Part shown: positions 17,389 to 26,784 of the stretch, piece after piece
Position numbering within the stretch: the first letter of the stretch is position 1
Layout of the letters: the number at the start of each line of letters is the position of its first letter
DNA from: an uncultured Prevotellaceae bacterium
GTDB lineage: Bacteria > Bacteroidota > Bacteroidia > Bacteroidales > Bacteroidaceae
Direction of reading: 5' to 3'
Assembly: GCA_900320845.1 (NCBI GenBank)
Contig: ONTS01000002.1
Span: 40,949 to 104,948, forward strand
DNA: 64,000 nucleotides
Position numbers and translations under genes: made by a program
Notes under the pieces: model-generated
Databases searched by the model: none
The model's input: the letters and a program-made list of their open reading frames with translations, nothing else
Told to the model about the DNA's origin: nothing

Positions 17389-17940
17389 ATGAAACCCACT
17401 ACACTACTTTGCTCTCTTTTCCTCCTTATCATCCTGATGTTGGGCTGTAACAATAAAGGAGGAGCATCCTCAGACAAGAATGAGGCTGCTGACAGTTTAT
17501 CACAAAACAAGGATAGCACCATCTATGGCACCTGTACAGAGGCTGCTATGAGTTCGTTCAGTATGGTCAACGAGCATAACGACACCTTGTTCTTTCTGCT
17601 TGAAGAAGTTGACACCGTTGCCAATGTGCAAGGCGGCATCTTCGAAGGCGACAAGCTGGCAGTCGTTGCACACGTTGTAGACGGCGAAATGGTAGCGCAG
17701 AAGGTGATAAACATCAACTCGCTGCGCGGAAGATGGATCAGCCTGGATAAGAACTTCGAGATTAAAGATGATGGTGTTGTAGAGTCTTCGGTAGAAGCCG
17801 AGTCAAACCCTTACACCTCATGGCGTATATGGAATGGTTTACTCATTTTGTCCAAAGACACCTTCAACATCCTGCAGTTAGGCCCTGACTCTCTGTTTCT
17901 GGAGAACCAGTCGGGCATCTTCACCTACAAGCGTCTATAA
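17389..17940 (+). CDS. Lipocalin-like lipoprotein of unknown function
   Basis: 183 residues. A signal sequence with a lipobox (LMLGC, Cys about residue 20) marks a lipoprotein. The mature part begins with a Ser/Asp/Lys linker and then a beta-rich domain (YGTCTEAAMSSF, LRGRWISLD) that resembles the small lipocalin-type folds common in Prevotella lipoproteins; the fold is an inference. It lies 22 bp before the tRNase Z gene in the same direction. Function unknown. Confidence 0.7.
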   Translation: MKPTTLLCSLFLLIILMLGCNNKGGASSDKNEAADSLSQNKDSTIYGTCTEAAMSSFSMVNEHNDTLFFLLEEVDTVANVQGGIFEGDKLAVVAHVVDGEMVAQKVININSLRGRWISLDKNFEIKDDGVVESSVEAESNPYTSWRIWNGLLILSKDTFNILQLGPDSLFLENQSGIFTYKRL

Positions 17941-17962
17941 CGGCTCCTTACAGTCATCGCCC

Positions 17963-18874
17963 ATGCTTTTTCGCATTCACATATTAGGCTGTGGCAGTGC
18001 TACTCCGACCCTGCGCCATGCACCTACATCACAAGTGGTGGAGCATGAGACGGGCACCTTTCTTATTGACTGCGGTGAAGGCACACAAGTACAGCTGCGA
18101 AAAAACAAACTGGGTTTTCAACACCTGCAGAACGTTTTCATCTCCCATCTGCATGGCGACCACTGTTTGGGACTCATCCCCATGCTGTCATCATTCTCTC
18201 TGCTGGGGCGCATAAAGCCGTTACACCTATTTGCGCCTGCAGAGTATGAGCAGCTGTTCCATGCCGAGATGGCATGCTATTGCCCATACAGCGACTACGA
18301 AATTGCATTCCACGGCATAGACACGACAAAGGAGGCGATACTCTTTGAGAACAGCTGTCTGGAAGTATCTACTATCCCCATGGACCATCGTGTTCCTTGT
18401 TGCGGATTTCTGTTCAGGGAGAAACCGTTGATTCCACATATCCGCCGCGACATGATTGATGCATTGCACATTCCGGTCAGCCAGATAATGAATATAAAGA
18501 AAGGTGCCGACTGGACTGATGCCGAAGGAAACCACTACACCCATGAACAACTGACAAAGCCGGCCCATCCTCCTCGCGCCTATGCGTTCTGTTCGGACAC
18601 ACGCTACATGCCTACACTACATACGATAATAAAGGATGTGGACCTGCTGTATCATGAAGCCACTTATGCCGAAGACAACCTGACAAATGCTGAGAAATAC
18701 TTTCACAGCACAGCACGACAGGCAGCCCATGTGGCTAAAGATGCTGGAGTGGGAAAGTTATTGATAGGTCATTTTAGTGCCCGTTATCCCAATGAAAAAA
18801 TACTATTGAATGAAGCTCAAGAGGTGTTTGCCAACACCCTTTTAGCTAATGAGGGTATGATTGTTGACGTGTAA
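17963..18874 (+). CDS. rnz: Ribonuclease Z (tRNase Z, short form)
   Basis: 303 residues, the usual length of the short form. It has the zinc motif SHLHGDHCLG near residue 65, the early GCGSATPTLRH and LIDCGEGTQVQ strands, the later YAFCSDTRY, HEATYAED and GHFSARY metal ligands, and PxKxF-like acceptor-stem loops. It cleaves the 3' trailer of pre-tRNA. Cytoplasmic. It converges on mutS2, with only 13 bp between the two stops. Confidence 0.93.
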   Translation: MLFRIHILGCGSATPTLRHAPTSQVVEHETGTFLIDCGEGTQVQLRKNKLGFQHLQNVFISHLHGDHCLGLIPMLSSFSLLGRIKPLHLFAPAEYEQLFHAEMACYCPYSDYEIAFHGIDTTKEAILFENSCLEVSTIPMDHRVPCCGFLFREKPLIPHIRRDMIDALHIPVSQIMNIKKGADWTDAEGNHYTHEQLTKPAHPPRAYAFCSDTRYMPTLHTIIKDVDLLYHEATYAEDNLTNAEKYFHSTARQAAHVAKDAGVGKLLIGHFSARYPNEKILLNEAQEVFANTLLANEGMIVDV

Positions 18875-18887
18875 CCCTCCCCTATTG

Positions 18888-21332
18888 TTATTCCATTTCT
18901 ACTACGGTGATACCTGCACCACCAAAGTCGACATGTTCGTCGTGGAAAGAGCGCACTTCTTTTCGCTCGGATAAGTATTTTCTTATCACCGACGAAAGTA
19001 TGCCGTCACCTTTGCCGTGCAGTATGCGTACCGTATTCATACCTCGCACAATGGTTTCATCAATAAAAAGCTCTACTTTTTCCAATGACTCCTCGGCACG
19101 CATGCCGCGTAGGTCTATCGTAGTGGAATAATCGGCTGTGGTCAAGTCGGAAGTAGTAACAAAGACACTGGATCTGTTGCGCGAAAGGGTTGTAGGTTGC
19201 TGATGAGAGCGTTCAAAGTCAGTTTCAAGTTTTTTCCGGTCGATGCGCATTCTCATATTGCCAGTAACAACTATGGCTGAGGTGGCATCCAACGATTCGA
19301 TGACACCCGTGCCTCCCATTCCTCTTATCTTGACAGGCATACCTACGTAAGGTGCCATCGTACTGCCTTCGCCAACGGTCTTAGTTTTACCTGCTGCGGT
19401 CTTGTATTTCTTATTTTGTTGTGCTTTGGTCGCAGGCTGCTCCAAGAGCTGATGTTTCTTCTCCTCAATATTCTTGCGGGCGGCTTTGGTAGCCTCCTTT
19501 TCAGCTCCCGTCTCGCGAATGCTGCGAATGGTACTCTCAATGAGTTTGTTGCTATCAGTCAGCAAGCGCTCCGCTTCTTGTCGTGCCTGATGCAGTATAT
19601 TATCGCGTTCGTCTAACAGACGCTGACGCTTGAGCGAATACTTCTCTATACGCTCCTGCAATTGTTTCTCAAGCTGCGCCACACTCTTTCGTTTGTTGCT
19701 CCAATAGCGCCTGTCGCGATAGACATCGTGCAGGAAACGTTCCTGCTTGACATACTGCTCGCCCACATTGGATTTTATCTCTTCTATTAACGACAAAGGA
19801 AAGCCGACGCGTCGGGCAATGTCCAAGGCAAAAGAGCTGCCTGCCTGTCCCTGCACCAACTCGTACATGGGCTGCATATTGACATCGTCGTACAACATCG
19901 CTCCGTTCTGCACACCTTGATGGGTGGAAGCAAATAGTTTAAGGTTCTGATAGTGTGTCGTCACCAAGGTGCGACATTTTTTCTTCAGCAAATGATTGAG
20001 CACGACTTCGGCGATGGCTCCTCCTGCTGTAGGCTCGGTGCCGCCGCCCAACTCATCAATGAGTAACAAGGTGCGGTCGTCTCCTTCCTGAATCATGCGT
20101 TTCAGATGGCGCAGGTGACTGGAGTAGGTGCTTAACTCATCGTCAATGCTTTGGTCGTCACCGATGTCTATCATCATCTTATGAAACACGCCGACCTTTG
20201 ACGATGGGCTCATAGGTACAGACAAACCGCATTGCACCATACACTGAAGCAGTCCTACAGTCTTCAAGCATACCGACTTGCCACCTGCATTCGGACCAGA
20301 GATAACAGTCATGGGAATGTCAGAAGTAAGTTGGATATTCAGTGGCACGCAACGCTGTCCTTGTTCCTCGCGTTTCTTGCGTAGCAACGGATGATAGGCC
20401 TCTTGCCATTCCACTACAGCACTATTTTCCACATGAGGCTCCATACCTTTCATAGTCTCGGCCATCAATGCCTTGGCGCGGGTGAAGTCGATGATGGACA
20501 ACCATCTCATGGCTTGCTGTATTGTTTCGCGATGTTGACGCACCTCGTCGGTACAATCTTTCAGAATGCGTACAATCTCTGTGCGCTCATCACTCTGCAA
20601 CTGTTGCAGGCGGAAGTTGGCTTGAACCGCTTCCTGCGGTTCTATATACACTAGATTGCCTCCTTGCGACTCTCCATGAGTGACACCTGCCACCTTATGA
20701 CGATACATGGACGGCACAGCCAACACCAATCGTCCGTCGCGAACGACAGCGACAGCGTCCTCGCCGACAATCTTTTCAGCCTGCAAAGAGGTTAAGATGC
20801 GTTGTACACGGCCCGACATGCTGCGCATTTCTTGACGTATCTGCTGACGGAGATTATACAAAGTCTCGGAAGCATCGTCACGCATCTCTCCTGACGGGTC
20901 TATGATGCTTTCTATCGTACGCGAGAGATGTGGTAATCCATCAACATGGGCAGACATGGCGGCAAGGGTTGGCGTGAGTGGAAGGGTGTCGTCGGCGGTC
21001 TGACGCACAGCTGTGAGCGTCTGACGCACAGCACTTAAGAGCGAAAGGAGATGCGACAATTCTTCGATGGAGAGATAACAACCCTCCACGCGAAGCCGCT
21101 GCAACTCATTATGTAGGTCGTGATAACCCGAAATGGGGATGGCATCGTCCAACTGCAACAGCCGACGCATCTCAGTGATACACGACAGATGCTGGTTGAT
21201 TTGCTTCACTTGAGTCATCACATGCATAACAGCCACCAAGCGCTTGCCTAATGGAGAGAGGCATAACGAGGTAAGCCACTGACGCACAGAGGCCAAATCA
21301 ACTTTTTCTTCAAAGATATGTTGAGTATCCAT
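18888..21332 (-). CDS. mutS2: MutS2-type DNA-binding ATPase with C-terminal Smr domain
   Basis: 814 residues. An N-terminal clamp/lever region is followed by the MutS-type ATPase with Walker A GPNAGGKSVCLKT, Walker B LLIDELGGGTEP and the TTHYQNLK switch. A long coiled-coil connector comes next, then a KOW-like segment and a C-terminal Smr nuclease domain (IDLRGMRAEESLEKVE, RILHGKGDGIL). It lacks the mismatch-recognition domain of MutS. Family members act on branched DNA and, in some bacteria, on collided ribosomes; which applies here is not known. Third gene of a minus-strand group after the HU/SPOR and FHA genes, 41 bp downstream of the latter. Confidence 0.92.
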   Translation of the reverse strand: MDTQHIFEEKVDLASVRQWLTSLCLSPLGKRLVAVMHVMTQVKQINQHLSCITEMRRLLQLDDAIPISGYHDLHNELQRLRVEGCYLSIEELSHLLSLLSAVRQTLTAVRQTADDTLPLTPTLAAMSAHVDGLPHLSRTIESIIDPSGEMRDDASETLYNLRQQIRQEMRSMSGRVQRILTSLQAEKIVGEDAVAVVRDGRLVLAVPSMYRHKVAGVTHGESQGGNLVYIEPQEAVQANFRLQQLQSDERTEIVRILKDCTDEVRQHRETIQQAMRWLSIIDFTRAKALMAETMKGMEPHVENSAVVEWQEAYHPLLRKKREEQGQRCVPLNIQLTSDIPMTVISGPNAGGKSVCLKTVGLLQCMVQCGLSVPMSPSSKVGVFHKMMIDIGDDQSIDDELSTYSSHLRHLKRMIQEGDDRTLLLIDELGGGTEPTAGGAIAEVVLNHLLKKKCRTLVTTHYQNLKLFASTHQGVQNGAMLYDDVNMQPMYELVQGQAGSSFALDIARRVGFPLSLIEEIKSNVGEQYVKQERFLHDVYRDRRYWSNKRKSVAQLEKQLQERIEKYSLKRQRLLDERDNILHQARQEAERLLTDSNKLIESTIRSIRETGAEKEATKAARKNIEEKKHQLLEQPATKAQQNKKYKTAAGKTKTVGEGSTMAPYVGMPVKIRGMGGTGVIESLDATSAIVVTGNMRMRIDRKKLETDFERSHQQPTTLSRNRSSVFVTTSDLTTADYSTTIDLRGMRAEESLEKVELFIDETIVRGMNTVRILHGKGDGILSSVIRKYLSERKEVRSFHDEHVDFGGAGITVVEME

Positions 21333-21373
21333 GTCTTACACTGGGATTTCCGATGCGCACGTTGGTAAAGGAA

Positions 21374-21907
21374 TTACAATTCTGTTTCTACTCCTACGCC
21401 TTTTAGTATGAGTGTCGTGGCGCCAAGGGTGAACAACGTTCCTGGCTCAATGACTCTGCGCTCGCCCTTACCTAATATGACATCACCGACAAAGGTACCG
21501 GTATTGCTCGGACCATCGCGAAGAATGTATTGCAGTGTTCTGTCGGCAGCACGCTTCACTTGCAAGACGCAGTGCAACAAATCCATACTGGGGTCATCAG
21601 ATTCTATGCCCAGTTGGGTCTTGCTTCCCTTCATATATCGCCCTATGGTATTATCTCCTAAATGAAGCGGAAGATGCTGACGATAGTGGAAAACGTTCTC
21701 TATCACTACTAACGAACCACAAGGAACACTACCGCCATCCTCTCCTCCTGCACTATTGGCAGACTGAGCAGACGATGCCGGGCGAAGCTTGACACCAAAC
21801 TTTTTATGACATGAGGGACATTCGAACACTAACGAATGTCCCTCCTCATATTGTGTTTCATCGAAGGTGATGGGCTTAGCACACTGTGGACAACGCACTT
21901 TCTTCAT
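21374..21907 (-). CDS. Zinc-ribbon FHA-domain protein
   Basis: 177 residues. The N-terminal zinc ribbon has two CxxC pairs (CPQCAKPI near residue 5 and CPSCHKKF near 30). After a Ser/Gly linker comes an FHA domain with GRYMKGSKTQLGIESDDPSMDLLHC, RDGPSNTGTFV and LGATTLIL, which covers the conserved Gly-Arg, Ser-x-x-His-like and Asn positions. FHA domains bind phosphothreonine, so it is probably a signalling adaptor; no partner kinase is in this window. It lies between the HU/SPOR protein (19-bp gap) and mutS2. Confidence 0.82.
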   Translation of the reverse strand: MKKVRCPQCAKPITFDETQYEEGHSLVFECPSCHKKFGVKLRPASSAQSANSAGGEDGGSVPCGSLVVIENVFHYRQHLPLHLGDNTIGRYMKGSKTQLGIESDDPSMDLLHCVLQVKRAADRTLQYILRDGPSNTGTFVGDVILGKGERRVIEPGTLFTLGATTLILKGVGVETEL

Positions 21908-21926
21908 AAGCGAGCAGTCTGAATGT

Positions 21927-22856
21927 TTATTGGGTTATCTCTTTCACCCATCCAATCTTGAAATACTTATTATCTTGCATGAGTTTTAATGTCTCGGCAG
22001 CCGCTTCGTGAGTGGCAAAGACTCCATAGTATATATGATCGGCATACACATGCAGCTTATCCTTATCTAATCCGTCTTCTTTCTTGATCATATCGGCGTA
22101 AATGCGGCAGTTTTCTTCAGCAACATCACATGCCAGTACGATGGTGAAGTACTCATCGGGCAATACCTGCTGTTCTTCAGCAGAAGATTGACTGAACATA
22201 TTGCGTACTTTGTCTAATACCTCTGCATGATTTTGCTCGTTAGCCTGTACTTTCTCTGTAGCCAACACTCGTAATGGGCTTGCTGCTTGCTGCGTAGTTG
22301 TTGGCATTTGGTTATCGCTGCCATGAAGGAAGGGTATGGACAGGAGCACCACTGCTACTGCGGCAGCGGCAACGGAAACTACACGGCGGACCGTGCTGAC
22401 CTTCATGGTGATGACCTTCTCTTGTTGGTTGGCAATGGGGAGGGGCTGTATCTCAAAGCGTGGCAAGGCAAAGAGCGACGGTGTGAGGGCTCCAGACTCC
22501 AAAGGAAGGAAGGTATACTTACCGTCACGACTTTGCTTCAGTGTTCCGACACTATCGATATAGCACTCGCCCAGGGTCTTAACTCTCTCCTGCAAGGCAC
22601 GGATGTCGCGCTGCATAAGCAAGGATGCTTTCTTATAATCGCACTTGGTTGCCTCCATGTAGCTTCTCACCAGTGTGCCATCGTTCAACACTAACTGCGG
22701 ATTGAAACCTATGGTGCGGTGCGGAGGGAAAAAAGCCTGCTCGTCTTCATCATAGAATGATGTAGCGGCATGGGTCAGAAAACCGCCGACGCCGGGAACG
22801 ATAACACATTCGTGATGAAGTAACAGGTGGTCGATATGACGAAATAGTTCTTTCAT
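21927..22856 (-). CDS. HU-CCDC81-like and SPOR-domain membrane protein
   Basis: 309 residues. The N-terminal 140 residues hold the paired prokaryotic CCDC81-like HU domains (LLLHHECVIVPGVGGFLTH, FFPPHRTIGFNPQLV, MEATKCDYKKASLLM). One membrane segment (VVSVAAAAVAVVLLSIPFL, about 185-203) follows. The C-terminal end (YFTIVLACDVAEENCRIYADM, VFATHEAAAETLKLMQ) is a SPOR-like domain, expected to bind denuded peptidoglycan at the septum. The layout suggests a link between DNA- or filament-binding modules in the cytoplasm and the division-site wall (inference). First gene of the operon with the FHA and mutS2 genes; a two-part promoter lies upstream at 22936-22967. Confidence 0.85.
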   Translation of the reverse strand: MKELFRHIDHLLLHHECVIVPGVGGFLTHAATSFYDEDEQAFFPPHRTIGFNPQLVLNDGTLVRSYMEATKCDYKKASLLMQRDIRALQERVKTLGECYIDSVGTLKQSRDGKYTFLPLESGALTPSLFALPRFEIQPLPIANQQEKVITMKVSTVRRVVSVAAAAVAVVLLSIPFLHGSDNQMPTTTQQAASPLRVLATEKVQANEQNHAEVLDKVRNMFSQSSAEEQQVLPDEYFTIVLACDVAEENCRIYADMIKKEDGLDKDKLHVYADHIYYGVFATHEAAAETLKLMQDNKYFKIGWVKEITQ

Positions 22857-22935
22857 ATTCCTAAATATATTTTAGTAGGGTTAACAATATCAGAGTTCTT
22901 TGAAATGACTTAAAGCGTAACGCCGCTCGCTCATG

Positions 22936-22967
22936 CAAAGGTAATAAGATGTTCGCAGGGAAACAAA
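22936..22967 (-). promoter_or_regulatory. Complete Bacteroidetes promoter (TTTG -33, TACCTTTG -7)
   Basis: On the minus strand, TTTG (22967-22964) and TACCTTTG (22943-22936) are separated by 20 bp, the expected spacing. Transcription would start about 70 bp before the ATG at 22856. Confidence 0.8.
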
Positions 22968-23087
22968 GGTGGGGTTGAAAACTTGTTAATTACGATGTCA
23001 AGACATCTCTTCAATTGTCGATTTTAAAGTAATTTTATTTAACAAAATGATATATAACACTTTGTGTCAGCGCATTAAATATAAATA

Positions 23088-25112
23088 CTATAAGTTTAAC
23101 TGCTCCATTTCCTCATTGAGGGTTTCCCATTTGTTCATCTCCTCCTCCAAGGCTTTTCTCAGCGTTGTATACTCGTTGACGAGCACCATATTTGAAGCGT
23201 TGTCGGGTTGCACAAAGAGGTCATCCAATTCTTTCAGACGGGCTTCTATCTGCTCTATGTTCTTCTCAGCCTGCTTGATATTTTTCTCTACCCTGTTGCG
23301 TTGGCGCTGCATCTCCTTTCTTTCTGCATAAGACATCGATGAGGTGGATGCCGATTCTGGGTTCTTTTTAGATTGTGATACAGCCTTGTCATTATCTTTA
23401 GGTGACACAGATGATGTCATTGTGGCAGAAGTCTTCTTGTCTTCGAATGCCTGAAGTCGTTCCTTGTTGAAATGCTCACACCAGTCGTATATTCCACCGA
23501 TGTATTCGCGCACTTGTCCGTTGCCGAACTCATAGACCTTCGACACTAAGCCATTCAAGAAATCACGGTCGTGGCTTACGATGATGGCTGTACCGTCAAA
23601 CGCCTTGATAGCCTCTTTGAGTACATCCTTAGAGTGCATGTCGAGATGATTGGTCGGCTCGTCAAGGATGAGCAGGTTGACGGGTCTAAGCAACAGACGT
23701 AACATCGCTAGACGACTGCGTTCGCCGCCACTGAGCACCTTCACCTGTTTGTCTGAAGCCTCGCCGCCAAACATGAAGGCACCCAGCATGTCGCGTATCT
23801 TCAGGCGCACATCGCCTGTTGCCACCCTATCAATAGTGTCGTACACCGTAAGTGTAGGGTCAAGGAGCTGTGCCTCGTTTTGAGCGAAGTAACCTATCTG
23901 TACATTATGCCCCACTTTCAAATCACCGTCATGTTCAATATCGTTCATGATACATCTCACCATAGTGGTCTTGCCTTCGCCATTTCGACCTACGAAAGCC
24001 ACCTTTTCTCCTCTGCGAAGGGTGAGGTCCACATGCGAGAATACATGTTTCACGTTGTCGGCCTGTGCAGTTGCATCACCTGACGAGGTAGATGTGTTGA
24101 CAAAAGTCTTGCCCACATCCTGACAAATGACTGGAAAGTCGCCACTGCGTTGGCAAGGGGGAAACTTCAGACGGAGCGCACTGGTGTCCACCTCGTCTAT
24201 TTCTATAGGCACTATTTTCTCTAGTTGCTTAATCTTCTGCTGTACCTGTACAGCCTTGGAAGGCTTATAACGAAATCGGTTGATAAAGTCCTGCGCCTCT
24301 TGTATCTCCCTTTGCTGGTTGGCGTATGCCCGTAATTGTTGTTCTCGGCGTTCGGCACGCAGCTTGACATACTCGGTATATTTCACTTTGTAGTCTGTCA
24401 TGCGATGACACGACAGCTCTATAGTGCGGTCGGTGGTATTGTTAAGGAATGTTCGATCGTGGCTGACGAGCACCACACTGCCTGCTTTTTGTGCGATGAA
24501 CTTCTCCAACCACATGATACTTTCAATGTCGAGATGGTTGGTGGGCTCATCCAGCAGCAACACCTCAGGTGCCTGCAAGAGAATTTTGGCAAGTTCTATA
24601 CGCATTCGCCATCCACCGGAAAACTCGCGTGTAGGACGTTGGAAGTCGGAACGTTGAAATCCCAGGCCTGTCAGCGTCCTTTCTGCTTCGGCTTCATGAT
24701 TGTCGGTATCCAACATGGCGCACCGGTCATTCAGTGCCGTGTACTGCTCCAACATTTTCATATATTCCTGACTGTCGTAATCGTCACGCAGTGCCAGCTG
24801 TTGCTCCATGTGCACCAGTTGCTCATGCATTTTTTGCACAGCGGAAAATGCCTTTTCCGTTTCGGCCATCACCGTAGTGTCATCGGCAAGTTGCATCACC
24901 TGCGGCAGATAGCCTACAGTAGTTCCTTCGGATGTGACGATGATGCCAGTCGTAGCCTTCATCTCTCCAGCAATGATTTTGAGCAGCGTGGATTTACCAG
25001 CACCATTGCGCCCCACCAGGGCTATACGGTCACGGTTGCCTATAGTAAAAGAGATGTGACTGAACAATTCGGTATTGCCGAAGAAAACACCTAAGTCAGA
25101 AAGAGTTATCAT
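23088..25112 (-). CDS. ABC-F family ATPase
   Basis: 674 residues from the ATG at 25112 (MITLSDLGVFFG), chosen because it begins the first nucleotide-binding domain; an upstream in-frame ATG adds 28 unrelated residues. Two ABC modules are visible: Walker A GRNGAGKSTLLKI and GRNGEGKTTMVRC, signatures EFSGGWRMRIELA and LSGGERSRLAML, each with LLLDEPTNHLD or LILDEPTNHLD. They are joined by a basic helical linker and followed by a C-terminal coiled coil (EKNIKQAEKNIEQIEARLK). There is no membrane segment. ABC-F proteins work on the ribosome in translation or antibiotic protection; the long form with a C-terminal coiled coil is closest to Uup. Resistance cannot be inferred. Confidence 0.9.
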   Translation of the reverse strand: MITLSDLGVFFGNTELFSHISFTIGNRDRIALVGRNGAGKSTLLKIIAGEMKATTGIIVTSEGTTVGYLPQVMQLADDTTVMAETEKAFSAVQKMHEQLVHMEQQLALRDDYDSQEYMKMLEQYTALNDRCAMLDTDNHEAEAERTLTGLGFQRSDFQRPTREFSGGWRMRIELAKILLQAPEVLLLDEPTNHLDIESIMWLEKFIAQKAGSVVLVSHDRTFLNNTTDRTIELSCHRMTDYKVKYTEYVKLRAERREQQLRAYANQQREIQEAQDFINRFRYKPSKAVQVQQKIKQLEKIVPIEIDEVDTSALRLKFPPCQRSGDFPVICQDVGKTFVNTSTSSGDATAQADNVKHVFSHVDLTLRRGEKVAFVGRNGEGKTTMVRCIMNDIEHDGDLKVGHNVQIGYFAQNEAQLLDPTLTVYDTIDRVATGDVRLKIRDMLGAFMFGGEASDKQVKVLSGGERSRLAMLRLLLRPVNLLILDEPTNHLDMHSKDVLKEAIKAFDGTAIIVSHDRDFLNGLVSKVYEFGNGQVREYIGGIYDWCEHFNKERLQAFEDKKTSATMTSSVSPKDNDKAVSQSKKNPESASTSSMSYAERKEMQRQRNRVEKNIKQAEKNIEQIEARLKELDDLFVQPDNASNMVLVNEYTTLRKALEEEMNKWETLNEEMEQLNL

Positions 25113-25189
25113 GATTGTATATTGCAGATTGTTTCGCTCGCTTCCGATGGCATATTTTGCAGGCGTTGAAAAGTTGGCATTCTCTTTAT

Positions 25190-25236
25190 TCAACAATCCC
25201 GATGACGCTCTGACGAGTCATCACCGGGATTGCATG
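25190..25236 (-). terminator. Hairpin downstream of rplI (possible terminator)
   Basis: An inverted repeat built from aatcccg-atgac and its complement, with a two-base bulge and a loop of about 10 nt, lies 31 bp beyond the rplI stop. There is no clear T-run on the minus strand, so its role as a terminator is uncertain. Confidence 0.4.
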
Positions 25237-25266
25237 TTGCTCATAGTTTGAGCCTGTCAATGATTG

Positions 25267-25881
25267 TTATGCTTCTGCAGGAGCTTCTTCTGCTTCTGTT
25301 TCAGCAGGAGCGGCCTCTACCTCGGTAGCAACCTCAGCAGCGGTCTCTTCATTTTCTTCTGTAGCTTCTTCAGCTTCAGCTGCAGGCTTAGCGTTGCGCA
25401 GAGCCTTTTCTGCAGCAGCCTCAGCAGCGAGTTCAGCAGCGTTCTCAGCCACAACAGTTACGGGAATCTTCACTTCCACTTCCTTATGGAAATGAACGAC
25501 AGCCTCGTATTCACCCATCTGGCGCACGTCGCGCATGGTGATAATCTTGCGGTCGATGTCAATGCCTTTCTTCTCCAAAGCCTCAGCCACCTGTGCAGCA
25601 CCTACTGAGCCGTAGAGCTGACCGGAACGGTTAGCGAGAGAAGCTATTTCCACCTGAACTCCGTCGAGAGCAGATGCCTTCTTCTCGGCTTCAGCCTTCA
25701 GTGCAGCCAACTTATGAGCCTGCTGACGAAGGTTTTCAGCCAAAATTTTCTTTGCTGACTCGGTAGCAACCACGCCTTTACCCTGGGGGATGAGGTAGTT
25801 GCGACCATAGCCGTTCTTCACGGTTACGATATCGTTCTTGTAACCCAATCCGATGATATCTTCTTTCAGTATGATTTCCAT
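25267..25881 (-). CDS. rplI: Ribosomal protein bL9 with extended Ala/Glu tail
   Basis: 204 residues; the first 148 are a normal bL9 (MEIILKEDIIGLGYKND, NGYGRNYLIPQGKGV, RSGQLYGSV). bL9 binds 23S rRNA at the L1 stalk base. The last 55 residues are an Ala/Glu-rich low-complexity extension (about EATEENEETAAEVATEVEAA) not found in typical 148-150-residue versions. Last gene of the rpsF-rpsR-rplI operon, 18 bp after rpsR. Confidence 0.95.
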   Translation of the reverse strand: MEIILKEDIIGLGYKNDIVTVKNGYGRNYLIPQGKGVVATESAKKILAENLRQQAHKLAALKAEAEKKASALDGVQVEIASLANRSGQLYGSVGAAQVAEALEKKGIDIDRKIITMRDVRQMGEYEAVVHFHKEVEVKIPVTVVAENAAELAAEAAAEKALRNAKPAAEAEEATEENEETAAEVATEVEAAPAETEAEEAPAEA

Positions 25882-25899
25882 ATTGATTCTCCTTTCTTT

Positions 25900-26169
25900 T
25901 TATTTCATCATATCGGTTACGTAGGGCAATAACGCTATCTGGCGTGCGCGTTTTACAGCCTGAGCCACGCGGCGCTGGTATTTCAGAGAGGTACCCGTGA
26001 TACGACGGGGTAAGAGTTTGCCTTGTTCGTTGAGGAATTTCTTGAGGAACTCGGGATCTTTATAGTCAATGTACTTGATACCGCTCTTCTTGAAACGGCA
26101 GTACTTTTTCTTCTTGGTATCGAGCGTCGGTGCGTTCAGATATCTGATTTCTGATTCTCTTGCTGCCAT
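25900..26169 (-). CDS. rpsR: Ribosomal protein bS18
   Basis: 89 residues with the bS18 core: [38 protein letters not shown] and [18 protein letters not shown]. It pairs with bS6 on the 30S platform. It starts 3 bp after the rpsF stop, the standard order, and is followed by rplI. Length is typical for Bacteroidetes. Confidence 0.96.
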   Translation of the reverse strand: MAARESEIRYLNAPTLDTKKKKYCRFKKSGIKYIDYKDPEFLKKFLNEQGKLLPRRITGTSLKYQRRVAQAVKRARQIALLPYVTDMMK

Positions 26170-26172
26170 GAC

Positions 26173-26520
26173 TTATACCTCCTCTTGCTTTGCGTTCAAC
26201 TTATTGCGGCGTTTTTCAGCATACTGCGCTGCATACTTCTCAAGCTTCACGGTCATGAAGCGGATGACTTTCTCGTCGCGGCGGAAGCCTGTCTCAAGGG
26301 TCTTAACGATAGTGGGCTCAGCCTTATACTCAAGCAGAAAGTAGAAACCTGACGATTTCTTCTCAATCTGGTAAGCCAGCTTCTTCAGACCCCAAGCTTC
26401 CTCATTCAAAATCTCGGCGCCGTTCTCGGTGAGAAGGCCCTTGAATTTAGCGACCGTTTCCTTTGTCTGTTCATCAGACAAAACGGGAGTCAAAATGAAA
26501 ACGGTTTCGTAATGATTCAT
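26173..26520 (-). CDS. rpsF: Ribosomal protein bS6
   Basis: 115 residues with the bS6 fold: [18 protein letters not shown], then [20 protein letters not shown], then [16 protein letters not shown]. It forms the 30S platform heterodimer with bS18, encoded next. The leader from the promoter at 26638 to the start is about 115 nt, long enough to hold an autoregulatory RNA structure as known for rpsF in many bacteria, but I cannot confirm the motif here. Confidence 0.96.
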   Translation of the reverse strand: MNHYETVFILTPVLSDEQTKETVAKFKGLLTENGAEILNEEAWGLKKLAYQIEKKSSGFYFLLEYKAEPTIVKTLETGFRRDEKVIRFMTVKLEKYAAQYAEKRRNKLNAKQEEV

Positions 26521-26637
26521 ACTTGTTGTTAATTATTAAAAGGTTAATATTTATCCTGTGCTTCGCAGCCTTGGCGACAAGCCTTTCGGAATGGCACTGC
26601 GAGACTATTGAAGAACAAGGTTTGCAAAATGCGGATG

Positions 26638-26669
26638 CAAAAGTAGATGATTTTCTTTTATCGTACAAA
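26638..26669 (-). promoter_or_regulatory. Complete promoter of the rpsF-rpsR-rplI operon
   Basis: Minus-strand TTTG (26669-26666) and TACTTTTG (26645-26638) are 20 bp apart. It faces the plus-strand element at 26679-26686, so the two promoters are divergent and nearly abut. Confidence 0.8.
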
Positions 26670-26678
26670 TAATTCTCG

Positions 26679-26686
26679 TATTTTTG
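26679..26686 (+). promoter_or_regulatory. Bacteroidetes -7 promoter element (TATTTTTG)
   Basis: TATTTTTG fits TAnnTTTG and points toward the small membrane protein at 26785, divergent from the rpsF promoter. Confidence 0.55.
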
Positions 26687-26784
26687 TACCCTACAAGCAC
26701 ATACTGGTGTAACAACACCTGAACAACGCTTACATCCATCACTATCCAAGGACCATCCTCGGCACTATTTCGCCCACTTCTCCC

